From: Hydractinia symbiolongicarpus
Taxonomy: Eukaryota > Cnidaria > Hydrozoa > Anthoathecata > Hydractiniidae
Direction of reading: 5' to 3'
DNA: 64,000 bases
Assembly (NCBI RefSeq): GCF_029227915.1
Contig: NC_079883.1
Location: 17,982,001 to 18,046,000, forward strand
Below are positions 1 through 11,500 of the stretch, in pieces. The notes beneath the pieces were generated by a model that was given only the letters and a program-made list of their open reading frames with translations, had not been told where the DNA came from and made no database searches. Made by a program: the position numbers and the translations under genes. Each line of letters opens with the position of its first letter. The first letter of the stretch is position 1.

Positions 1-987
1 TCCATTGAAAGTGGAAAGATTATCCGATCGTAACTTGCGCAGGCACGTGGAACAATGTGATTTATGTGTACGGCCTCTAATAGGCCGCAAAAGCCAATAT
101 TACAGCCTTTAGGGGCCTGTACACGTGTTTGACGGTGTTGTGAAGCCGTGGCGCTATGGAAAACAACTTGGGACTTCGTAGTCCTTTGAGAGTGGAAGGA
201 TAAGACCAATGATAACCTGCGCAGGCACGTGCAACCACGTGATATACGTGTAAGGCCTTTATTAGTGTACAAGAGGCTATATTACAGCCCTTAGCGGCTT
301 GTACGTGTGGCTGACGCTGTTATAAAACCATGGCGCAATGAAAAAGTACTTGGGACGTCGTAGTTCATTGAGAGTGGAAGGAGAAGACTTATGGTAACCT
401 GCGCAGGCACGTGCAACCACGTGATATATGTGTAAGGCCTTTATTAGGCTGCAAAAGGCCATATTACAGTCGTTAGACGCATGTACCCGTAGTTAACGGT
501 GTTTAACGCCATGGCGCAATGGAAAACGACTTGTGACGTCGTAGTCCATTGAGAGAGGAAGGATTAGACCAATGGTAACCTGCGCAGGCACGTGGAACAA
601 CGTGATTTATGTATACGGACTTTATTAGGCCGCAAAGGCCATATTACAGCCTTTAGGGGCCTGTACACGTGTTTGACGGTGTTGTGAAGCCGTGGCGCTA
701 TGAAAAACAACTTGAGACTTCGTAGTCCTTTGAGAGTGGAAGGATAAGACCAATGATAACCTGCGCAGGCACGTGCAACCACTTGATATACGTGTAAGGT
801 CTTTATTAGGCCGCAAGAGGCCATATTACAGTCGTTAGACGCATGTACTCGTAGTTAACGGTGTTATAACGCCATGGCGCAACGGAAAACGACTTGGGAC
901 GTCGTAGTCCATTGAGAGGGGAAGGATTAGACCAATGGTAACCTGCGCAGGAACGTGCAACCACGTGATATACGTGTAAGGCCTTTA

Positions 988-1169
988 TTAGGGTACAACA
1001 GGCTATATTACAGCCGTTTGGGGCCTGTGCGCGTGGCTGACGCTGTTATAAAGCTATGGCGCAATGGAAAACAACTTGGGACGTCGTAGTCCATTGAGAG
1101 TGGAAGGATAAGACCAATGGTAACCTGCGCAGGCATGTGCAACCACGTGATATACGTGTAAGGCCCTTA
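988..1169. repeat. Monomer subtype F (exemplar, 182 bp)
   Basis: It starts TTAGGGTACAACAGGC (elsewhere GGGTACGAGAGGC or GGGTACAAGAGGC), then CAGCCGTTTGGGGCCTG, TGCGCGTGGCTGACG and AAAGCTATGGCGCAATGG. The GTGCGCGTGG element replaces the CACGTG found at this place in the A, B and E types. Confidence 0.85.
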
Positions 1170-2261
1170 TTAGTGTACAAGAGGCTATATTACAGCCCTT
1201 AGGGGCTTGTACGTGTGGCTGACGCTGTTATAAAGCCATGGCGCAATGAAAAACTACTTGGGACGTCGTAGTCCATTGAGAGTGGAAGGATAAGACCAAT
1301 GATAATCTGCGCAGGCACGTGCAACCACGTGATATACGTGTAAGGCCTTTATTAGTGTACAAGAGGCTATATTACAGCCCTTAGGGGCTTGTACGTGTGG
1401 CTGACGCTGTTATAAAGCCATGGCGCAATGAAAAACTACTTGGGACGTCGTAGTCCATTGAGAGTGGAAGGATAAGACCAATGATAACTTGCGCAGGCAC
1501 GTGCAACCACGTGATATACGTGTAAGGCCTTTATTAGGCTGAAAAAGGTCATATTACAGCCTTTAGAGACCTGTACACGTGGTTGACGGTGTTATAAAGC
1601 TGTGGCGCAATTGCAAACAACTTGGGACGTCTTAGTCCATTGAAAGTGGAAAGATTAGTCCGATCGTAACTTGCGCAGGAACGTGGAACAATGTCATTTA
1701 TGTGTACGGCCTCTATTAGGCAGCAAAAGGCCATACTATAGCCTTTAGAGGCATGTACACGTGGCTGACTGTGTTATAAAGCCGTGGCGCAATGGAAAAC
1801 AACTTGGGACTTCGTAGTCCTTTGAGAGTGGAAGGATAAGACCAATGATAACCTGTGCAGGCACGTGCAACCACGTGATATACGTGTAAGGCCTTTATTA
1901 GTGTACAAGAGGCTATATTACAGCCCTTAGGGGCTTGTACGTGTGGCTGACGCTGTTATAAAGCCATGGCGCAATGGAAAACTACTTGGGACGTCGTAGT
2001 CGATTGAGCGCGGAAGGATAAGACCAATGATAACCTGCGCAGGAACGTGCAACCACGTGATATACGTGTAAGGCCTTTATTAGGCTGCAAGAGGCCATAT
2101 TACAGTCGTTAGACGCATGTACTTGTAGTTAACGGTGTTATAACGCCATGGCGCAATGGAAAACGACTTGGGACTTCGTAGTCCATTGAGAGTGGAAGGA
2201 TTAGACCAATGGTAACCTGCGCAGGCACGTGGAACAACGTGATTTATGTATACGGACTTTA

Positions 2262-2443
2262 ATAGGCTGCAAAAGGCCATATTACAGCCTTTAGGGGCCT
2301 GTACACTTGGTTGACGGTGTTGTAAAGCCGTGGCGCTATGGAAAACAACTTGGGAGATCGTAGTCCATTGAAAGTGGAGGGATAAGACCAATGCTAACCT
2401 GCGCAGGCACGTGCAACCACGTGATATACGTGTAAGGCCTTTA
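2262..2443. repeat. Monomer subtype E-prime (exemplar, 182 bp)
   Basis: It starts ATAGGCTGCAAAAGG, and has GTACACTTGGTTGACGG, GTTGTAAAGCCGTGGCG, CATTGAAAGTGGAGGG and CAATGCTAACCTGC. This copy reads GGAGATCGTAG where the others I checked read GGACATCGTAG. Other copies lie near 6621, 10797, 18052, 22228, 32387, 34018 and 40170. Confidence 0.85.
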
Positions 2444-4447
2444 TTAGGCTGCAAGAGGCCTTATTACAGTCGTTAGACGCATGTACTTGTAGTTAAGAGT
2501 GTTATAACGCCATGGTGCAATGGAGAACGACTTGTGACGTCGTAGTCCATTGAGAGTGGAAGGATTAGACCAATGGTAACCTGCGCAGGCACGTGGAACA
2601 ACACGAATTGGGTGTACGGCCTTTATTAGGCTGCAAAAGGTCATGTTACAGGCTTTAGATACCTGTACACGTGGTTGACGGTGTTATAAAGCTGTGGCGC
2701 AATTGCAAACAACTTGGGACGTCGTAGTCCATTGAGAGTACATGGACTAGTCCGATCGTAACTTGCGCAGGCACGTGGATCTACGTGATTCATGTGTACG
2801 GCCTCTATTAGGCAGCAAAAGGCCATACTATAACCTTTAGAGGCATGTACACGTGGCTGACTGTGTTATAAAGCCATGGCGCAATAGAAAACCACTTGGG
2901 ACGTCGTAGTCCATCTAGAGTGGAAGGATAAGACCACTGCTAACCTGCGCAGGCACGTGCAACCACGTGATATACGTGTAAGGCCTTTATTAGGCTGCAA
3001 AGAGGCCATATTACAGTCGTTAGACGCATGTACTTGTAGTTAACGGTGTTATAACGCCATGGCGCAATGGAAAACGACTTGTGACGTCGTAGTCCATTGA
3101 GAGTGGAAGGATTAGACCAATGGTAACCTGCGCAGGCACGTGGAACAACGTGATTTATGTATACGGACTTTATTAGGCCGCAAAAGGCCATATTACAGCA
3201 TTTAGGGGCCTGTACACGTGTTTGACGGTGTTGTGAAGCCGTGGCGCTATGAAAAACAACTTGGGACTTCGTAGTCCTTTGAGAGTGGAGGGATAAGACC
3301 AATGCTAACCTGCGCAGGCACGTGCAACCACGTGATATACGTGTAAGGCCTTTATTAGGCTGCAAGAGGCCTTATTACAGTCGTTAGACGCATGTACTTG
3401 TAGTTAAGAGTGTTATAACGCCATGGTGCAACGGAAAACGACTTGGGACGTCGTAGTCCATTGAGAGGGGAAGGATTAGACCAATGGTAACCTGCGCAGG
3501 AACGTGCAACCACGTGATATACGTGTAAGGCCTTTATTAGGGTACGAGAGGCTATATTACAGCCGTTTGGGGCCTGTGCGCGTGGCTGACGCTGTTATAA
3601 AGCTATGGCGCAATGGAAAACAACTTGGGACGTCGTAGTCCATTGAGAGTGGAAGGATAAGACCAATGGTAACCTGCGCAGGCATGTACAACCACGTGAT
3701 ATACGTGTAAGGCCTTTATTAGGCTGCAAAGAGGCCATATTACAGTCGTTAGACGCATGTACTTGTAGTTAACGGTGTTATAACGCCATGGCGCAATGGA
3801 AAACGACTTGGGACGTCGTAGTCCATTGAGAGGGGAAGGATTAGACCAATGGTAACCTGCGCAGGAACGTGCAACCACGTGATATACGTGTAAGGCCTTT
3901 ATTAGGGTACGAAAGGCTATATTACAGCCGTTTGGGGCCTGTGCGCGTGGCTGACGCTGGTATAAAGCTATGGCGCAATGGAAAACAACTTGGAACGTCG
4001 TAGTCCATTGAGAGTGGAAGGATTAGACGAATAGTAACCTGCGCAGGCACGTGTACCAACGCGAATTGAGTGTACGGCCTTTATTAGGCTGCAAAAGGTC
4101 ATATTACAGCCTTTAGAGACCTGTACACGTGGTTGACGGTGGTATAACACCATGGCGCAATGGAAAACGACTTGTGACGTCGTAGTCCATTAAGAGTGGA
4201 AGGATTACACCAATGGTAACCTGCGCAGGCACGTGGAACAACGTGATTTATGTATACGGACTTTATTAGGCCGCAAAAGGCCATATTACAGCCTTTAGGG
4301 GCCTGTACACGTGTTTGACGGTGTTGTGAAGCCGTGGCGCTATGAAAAACAACTTGGGACTTCGTAGTCCTTTGAGAGTGGAAGGATAAGACCAATGATA
4401 ACCTGCGCAGGCACGTGCAACCACGTGATATACGTGTAAGGCCTTTA

Positions 4448-4620
4448 TTAGTGTACAAGAGGCTATATTACAGCCCTTAGGGGCTTGTACGTGTGGCTGA
4501 CGCTGTTATAAAGCCATGGCGCAATGAAAAACTACTTGGGACGTCGTAGTTCATTGAGAGTGGAAGAAAAATAACCTGCGCAGGCGCGTGCAACCACGTG
4601 ATATATGTGTAAGGCCTTTA
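4448..4620. repeat. Short C monomer (173 bp, 9-bp deletion)
   Basis: The segment between GTGGAAG and AACCTGCGCAGG is 9 bp shorter than usual (GGAAGAAAAATAACC, elsewhere GGAAGGAGAATAACC), followed by CGCGTG in place of CACGTG. The same short form is found near 8078, 13529, 16969, 19509, 24960, 28400, 44348, 50300 and 53370. It therefore spread as part of the HORs and did not arise repeatedly. Confidence 0.85.
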
Positions 4621-7166
4621 TTAGGCTGCAAAAGGCCATATTACAGTCGTTAGACGCATGTACCCGTAGTTAACGGTGTTATTACGCCATGGCGCAATGG
4701 AAAACAACTTGGGACGTCGTAGTCCATTGAGAGTGGAAGGATAAGACCAATGGTAACTTGCGCAGGCACGTGCAACCTCGTGATATACGTGTAAGGCCTT
4801 TATTAGGCTGCAAAAGGTCATATTACAGCCTTTAGAGACCTGTACACGTGGTTGACGGTGTTATAAAGCTGTGGCGCAATTGCAAACAACTTGGGACGTC
4901 TTAGTCCATTGAAAGTGGAAAGATTATCCGATCGTAACTTGCGCAGGCACGTGGAACAATGTGATTTATGTGTACGGCCTCTAATAGGCCGCAAAAGCCA
5001 ATATTACAGCCTTTAGGGGCCTGTACACGTGTTTGACGGTGTTGTGAAGCCGTGGCGCTATGGAAAACAACTTGGGACTTCGTAGTCCTTTGAGAGTGGA
5101 AGGATAAGACCAATGATAACCTGCGCAGGCACGTGCAACCACGTGATATACGTGTAAGGCCTTTATTAGTGTACAAGAGGCTATATTACAGCCCTTAGCG
5201 GCTTGTACGTGTGGCTGACGCTGTTATAAAACCATGGCGCAATGAAAAACTACTTGGGACGTCGTAGTTCATTGAGAGTGGAAGGAGAAGACTTATGGTA
5301 ACCTGCGCAGGCACGTGCAACCACGTGATATATGTGTAAGGCCTTTATTAGGCTGCAAAAGGCCATATTACAGTCGTTAGACGCATGTACCCGTAGTTAA
5401 CGGTGTTTAACGCCATGGCGCAATGGAAAACGACTTGTGACGTCGTAGTCCATTGAGAGAGGAAGGATTAGACCAATGGTAACCTGCGCAGGCACGTGGA
5501 ACAACGTGATTTATGTATACGGACTTTATTAGGCCGCAAAAGGCCATATTACAGCCTTTAGGGGCCTGTACACGTGTTTGACGGTGTTGTGAAGCCGTGG
5601 CGCTATGAAAAACAACTTGGGACTTCGTAGTCCTTTGAGAGTGGAAGGATAAGACCAATGATAACCTGCGCAGGCACGTGCAACCACGTGATATACGTGT
5701 AAGGCCTTTATTAGTGTACAAGAGGCTATATTACAGCCCTTAGGGGCTTGTACGTGTGGCTGACGCTGTTATAAAGCCATGGCGCAATGAAAAACTACTT
5801 GGGACGTCGTAGTCCATTGAGAGTGGAAGGATAAGACCAATGATAACTTGCGCAGGCACGTGCAACCACGTGATATACGTGTAAGGCCTTTATTAGGCTG
5901 AAAAAGGTCATATTACAGCCTTTAGAGACCTGTACACGTGGTTGACGGTGTTATAAAGCTGTGGCGCAATTGCAAACAACTTGGGACGTCTTAGTCCATT
6001 GAAAGTGGAAAGATTAGTCCGATCGTAACTTGCGCAGGAACGTGGAACAATGTCATTTATGTGTACGGCCTCTATTAGGCAGCAAAAGGCCATACTATAG
6101 CCTTTAGAGGCATGTACACGTGGCTGACTGTGTTATAAAGCCGTGGCGCAATGGAAAACAACTTGGGACTTCGTAGTCCTTTGAGAGTGGAAGGATAAGA
6201 CCAATGATAACCTGTGCAGGCACGTGCAACCACGTGATATACGTGTAAGGCCTTTATTAGTGTACAAGAGGCTATATTACAGCCCTTAGGGGCTTGTACG
6301 TGTGGCTGACGCTGTTATAAAGCCATGGCGCAATGGAAAACTACTTGGGACGTCGTAGTCGATTGAGCGCGGAAGGATAAGACCAATGATAACCTGCGCA
6401 GGAACGTGCAACCACGTGATATACGTGTAAGGCCTTTATTAGGCTGCAAGAGGCCATATTACAGTCGTTAGACGCATGTACTTGTAGTTAACGGTGTTAT
6501 AACGCCATGGCGCAATGGAAAACGACTTGGGACTTCGTAGTCCATTGAGAGTGGAAGGATTAGACCAATGGTAACCTGCGCAGGCACGTGGAACAACGTG
6601 ATTTATGTATACGGACTTTAATAGGCTGCAAAAGGCCATATTACAGCCTTTAGGGGCCTGTACACTTGGTTGACGGTGTTGTAAAGCCGTGGCGCTATGG
6701 AAAACAACTTGGGACATCGTAGTCCATTGAAAGTGGAGGGATAAGACCAATGCTAACCTGCGCAGGCACGTGCAACCACGTGATATACGTGTAAGGCCTT
6801 TATTAGGCTGCAAGAGGCCTTATTACAGTCGTTAGACGCATGTACTTGTAGTTAAGAGTGTTATAACGCCATGGTGCAATGGAGAACGACTTGTGACGTC
6901 GTAGTCCATTGAGAGTGGAAGGATTAGACCAATGGTAACCTGCGCAGGCACGTGGAACAACACGAATTGGGTGTACGGCCTTTATTAGGCTGCAAAAGGT
7001 CATATTACAGCCTTTAGAGACCTGTACACGTGTTTGACGGTGTTGTAAAGCCGTGGCGCATTGGAAAACCACTTGGGACGTCGTAGTCCATTGAGAGTGG
7101 AAGGATAACACCAATGCTAATCTGTGCAGGCACGTGCAACCACGTGATATTCGTGTGAGGCCTTTA

Positions 7167-7348
7167 CTAGGGTACAAGAGGCTATATTACCGCCTTTAGG
7201 GGCCTGTACCTGTAACTGACGGCGTTATAACGCCATGACACAATGGTAAACAACTTGGGACGTCGTAGTCCATTGAGAGTGGAAGGATTAAACCAATAGT
7301 AACCTGCGCAGGCACGTGGAACAACGCGAATTGGGTGTACGGCCTTTA
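7167..7348. repeat. Monomer subtype J (exemplar, 182 bp)
   Basis: It has CTATATTACCGCC, CTGTACCTGTAACTGACGG, then the perfect palindrome GGCGTTATAACGCC and CATGACACAATGGTAAACAAC. The end box is CACGTGGAACAACGCGAATT. It occurs near 11343, 18598, 22774, 34564, 38002, 40716 and 60611, in each case with an A-prime monomer next. Confidence 0.87.
7221..7234. repeat. 14-bp perfect palindrome in J monomers
   Basis: GGCGTTATAACGCC reads the same on both strands. It also lies at 11397, 18652, 22828, 34618, 38056, 40770 and 60665. Other monomers have the near match GGTGTTATAACGCC. It is confined to J monomers. Confidence 0.85.
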
Positions 7349-7530
7349 TTAGGCTGCAAAAGGTCATGTTACAGGCTTTAGATACCTGTACACGTGGTTG
7401 ACGGTGTTATAAAGCTGTGGCGCAATTGCAAACAACTTGGGACGTCGTAGTCCATTGAGAGTACATGGACTAGTCCGATCGTAACTTGCGCAGGCACGTG
7501 GATCTACGTGATTCATGTGTACGGCCTCTA
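7349..7530. repeat. Monomer subtype A-prime (exemplar, 182 bp)
   Basis: It is related to A but has CATGTTACAGGCTTTAGAT, GAGAGTACATGGACTAG before CCGATCG, and the end box CACGTGGATCTACGTGATTC. It is regularly preceded by a J monomer and followed by a B-like monomer. Copies lie near 2626, 11525, 18780, 22956, 34747, 40898, 60796 and 63154. Confidence 0.88.
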
Positions 7531-8534
7531 TTAGGCAGCAAAAGGCCATACTATAACCTTTAGAGGCATGTACACGTGGCTGACTGTGTTATAAAGCCAT
7601 GGCGCAATAGAAAACCACTTGGGACGTCGTAGTCCATCTAGAGTGGAAGGATAAGACCACTGCTAACCTGCGCAGGCACGTGCAACCACGTGATATACGT
7701 GTAAGGCCTTTATTAGGCTGCAAAGAGGCCATATTACAGTCGTTAGACGCATGTACTTGTAGTTAACGGTGTTATAACGCCATGGCGCAATGGAAAACGA
7801 CTTGTGACGTCGTAGTCCATTGAGAGTGGAAGGATTAGACCAATGGTAACCTGCGCAGGCACGTGGAACAACGTGATTTATGTATACGGACTTTATTAGG
7901 CCGCAAAAGGCCATATTACAGCATTTAGGGGCCTGTACACGTGTTTGACGGTGTTGTGAAGCCGTGGCGCTATGAAAAACAACTTGGGACTTCGTAGTCC
8001 TTTGAGAGTGGAGGGATAAGACCAATGCTAACCTGCGCAGGCACGTGCAACCACGTGATATACGTGTAAGGCCTTTATTAGTGTACAAGAGGCTATATTA
8101 CAGCCCTTAGGGGCTTGTACGTGTGGCTGACGCTGTTATAAAGCCATGGCGCAATGAAAAACTACTTGGGACGTCGTAGTTCATTGAGAGTGGAAGAAAA
8201 ATAACCTGCGCAGGCGCGTGCAACCACGTGATATATGTGTAAGGCCTTTATTAGGCTGCAAAAGGCCATATTACAGTCGTTAGACGCATGTACCCGTAGT
8301 TAACGGTGTTATTACGCCATGGCGCAATGGAAAACAACTTGGGACGTCGTAGTCCATTGAGAGTGGAAGGATAAGACCAATGGTAACTTGCGCAGGCACG
8401 TGCAACCTCGTGATATACGTGTAAGGCCTTTATTAGGCTGCAAAAGGTCATATTACAGCCTTTAGAGACCTGTACACGTGGTTGACGGTGTTATAAAGCT
8501 GTGGCGCAATTGCAAACAACTTGGGACGTCTTAG

Positions 8535-11500
8535 TCCATTGAAAGTGGAAAGATTATCCGATCGTAACTTGCGCAGGCACGTGGAACAATGTGATTTATG
8601 TGTACGGCCTCTAATAGGCCGCAAAAGCCAATATTACAGCCTTTAGGGGCCTGTACACGTGTTTGACGGTGTTGTGAAGCCGTGGCGCTATGGAAAACAA
8701 CTTGGGACTTCGTAGTCCTTTGAGAGTGGAAGGATAAGACCAATGATAACCTGCGCAGGCACGTGCAACCACGTGATATACGTGTAAGGCCTTTATTAGT
8801 GTACAAGAGGCTATATTACAGCCCTTAGCGGCTTGTACGTGTGGCTGACGCTGTTATAAAACCATGGCGCAATGAAAAACTACTTGGGACGTCGTAGTTC
8901 ATTGAGAGTGGAAGGAGAAGACTTATGGTAACCTGCGCAGGCACGTGCAACCACGTGATATATGTGTAAGGCCTTTATTAGGCTGCAAAAGGCCATATTA
9001 CAGTCGTTAGACGCATGTACCCGTAGTTAACGGTGTTTAACGCCATGGCGCAATGGAAAACGACTTGTGACGTCGTAGTCCATTGAGAGAGGAAGGATTA
9101 GACCAATGGTAACCTGCGCAGGCACGTGGAACAACGTGATTTATGTATACGGACTTTATTAGGCCGCAAAAGGCCATATTACAGCCTTTAGGGGCCTGTA
9201 CACGTGTTTGACGGTGTTGTGAAGCCGTGGCGCTATGAAAAACAACTTGGGACTTCGTAGTCCTTTGAGAGTGGAAGGATAAGACCAATGATAACCTGCG
9301 CAGGCACGTGCAACCACTTGATATACGTGTAAGGTCTTTATTAGGCCGCAAGAGGCCATATTACAGTCGTTAGACGCATGTACTCGTAGTTAACGGTGTT
9401 ATAACGCCATGGCGCAACGGAAAACGACTTGGGACGTCGTAGTCCATTGAGAGGGGAAGGATTAGACCAATGGTAACCTGCGCAGGAACGTGCAACCACG
9501 TGATATACGTGTAAGGCCTTTATTAGGGTACAACAGGCTATATTACAGCCGTTTAGGGCCTGTGCGCGTGGCTGACGCTGTTATAAAGCTATGGCGCAAT
9601 GGAAAACAACTTGGGACGTCGTAGTCCATTGAGAGTGGAAGGATAAGACCAATGGTAACCTGCGCAGGCATGTGCAACCTCGTGATATACGTGTAAGGCC
9701 CTTATTAGTGTACAAGAGGCTATATTACAGCCCTTAGGGGCTTGTACGTGTGGCTGACGTTGTTATAAAGCCATGGCGCAATGAAAAACTACTTGGGACG
9801 TCGTAGTCCATTGAGAGTGGAAGGATAAGACCAATGATAATCTGCGCAGGCACGTGCAACCACGTGATATACGTGTAAGGCCTTTATTTGTGTACAAGAG
9901 GCTATATTACAGCCCTTAGGGGCTTGTACGTGTGGCTGACGCTGTTATAAAGCCATGGCGCAATGAAAAACTACTTGGGACGTCGTAGTCCATTGAGAGT
10001 GGAAGGATAAGACCAATGATAACTTGCGCAGGCACGTGCAACCACGTGATATACGTGTAAGGCCTTTATTAGGCTGGAAAAGGTCATATTACAGCCTTTA
10101 GAGACCTGTACACGTGGTTGACGGTGTTATAAAGCTGTGGCGCAATTGCAAACAACTTGGGACGTCTTAGTCCATTGAAAGTGGAAAGATTAGTCCGATC
10201 GTAACTTGCGCAGGAACGTGGAACAATGTCATTTATGTGTACGGCCTCTATTAGGCAGCAAAAGGCCATACTATAGCCTTTAGAGGCATGTACACGTGGC
10301 TGACTGTGTTATAAAGCCGTGGCGCAATGGAAAACAACTTGGGACTTCGTAGTCCTTTGAGAGTGGAAGGATAAGACCAATGATAACCTGCGCAGGCACG
10401 TGCAACCACGTGATATACGTGTAAGGCCTTTATTAGTGTACAAGAGGCTATATTACAGCCCTTAGGGGCTTGTACGTGTGGCTGACGCTGTTATAAAGCC
10501 ATGGCGCAATGGAAAACTACTTGGGACGTCGTAGTCGATTGAGCGCGGAAGGATAAGACCAATGATAACCTGCGCAGGAACGTGCAACCACGTGATATAC
10601 GTGTAAGGCCTTTATTAGGCTGCAAGAGGCCATATTACAGTCGTTAGACGCATGTACTTGTAGTTAACGGTGTTATAACGCCATGGCGCAATGGAAAACG
10701 ACTTGGGACTTCGTAGTCCATTGAGAGTGGAAGGATTAAACCAATGGTAACCTGCGCAGGCACGTGGAACAACGTGATTTATGTATACGGACTTTAATAG
10801 GCTGCAAAAGGCCATATTACAGCCTTTAGGGGCCTGTACACTTGGTTGACGGTGTTGTAAAGCCGTGGCGCTATGGAAAACAACTTGGGACATCGTAGTC
10901 CATTGAAAGTGGAGGGATAAGACCAATGCTAACCTGCTCAGGCACGTGCAACCACGTGATATACGTGTAAGGCCTTTATTAGGCTGCAAGAGGCCTTATT
11001 ACAGTCGTTAGACGCATGTACTTGTAGTTAAGAGTGTTATAACGCCATGGTGCAATGGAGAACGACTTGTGACGTCGTAGTCCATTGAGAGTGGAAGGAT
11101 TAGACCAATGGTAACCTGCGCAGGCACGTGGAACAACACGAATTGGGTGTACGGCCTTTATTAGGCTGCAAAAGGTCATATTACAGCCTTTAGAGACCTG
11201 TACACGTGTTTGACGGTGTTGTAAAGCCGTGGCGCATTGGAAAACCACTTGGGACGTCGTAGTCCATTGAGAGTGGAAGGATAACACCAATGCTAATCTG
11301 TGCAGGCACGTGCAACCACGTGATATTCGTGTGAGGCCTTTACTAGGGTACAAGAGGCTATATTACCGCCTTTAGGGGCCTGTACCTGTAACTGACGGCG
11401 TTATAACGCCATGACACAATGGTAAACAACTTGGGACGTCGTAGTCCATTGAGAGTGGAAGGATTAGACCAATAGTAACCTGCGCAGGCACGTGGAACAA

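Larger units (their letters stand above)
1..4904. repeat. HOR block 1 (about 4.9 kb, left-truncated by the window)
   Basis: It begins in an A-type monomer carrying a one-base deletion (ATTATCCGATCG instead of ATTAGTCCGATCG). The same mark starts the next two blocks at 4905 and 8535. Positions 1-2450 match 8535-10985 at an offset of about 8,534. Compared with 8535-13985, this block lacks two monomers near 2450-2640 (offset becomes 8,899) and one more near 3970-4100 (offset 9,081). It therefore looks like the same HOR shortened by loss of three whole monomers. Confidence 0.85.
4905..8534. repeat. HOR block 2 (3,630 bp)
   Basis: It starts with the same one-base-deleted A-type monomer as blocks 1 and 3. 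The first ~780 bp match 8535 onward at an offset of 3,630. The match then continues at 4,176, because block 3 has three extra monomers (546 bp) near 9320-9880. From about 8093 to its end it matches 13.54-13.98 kb at an offset of 5,451, which means seven further monomers are absent here. This is the shortest of the first three HOR copies. Confidence 0.85.
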
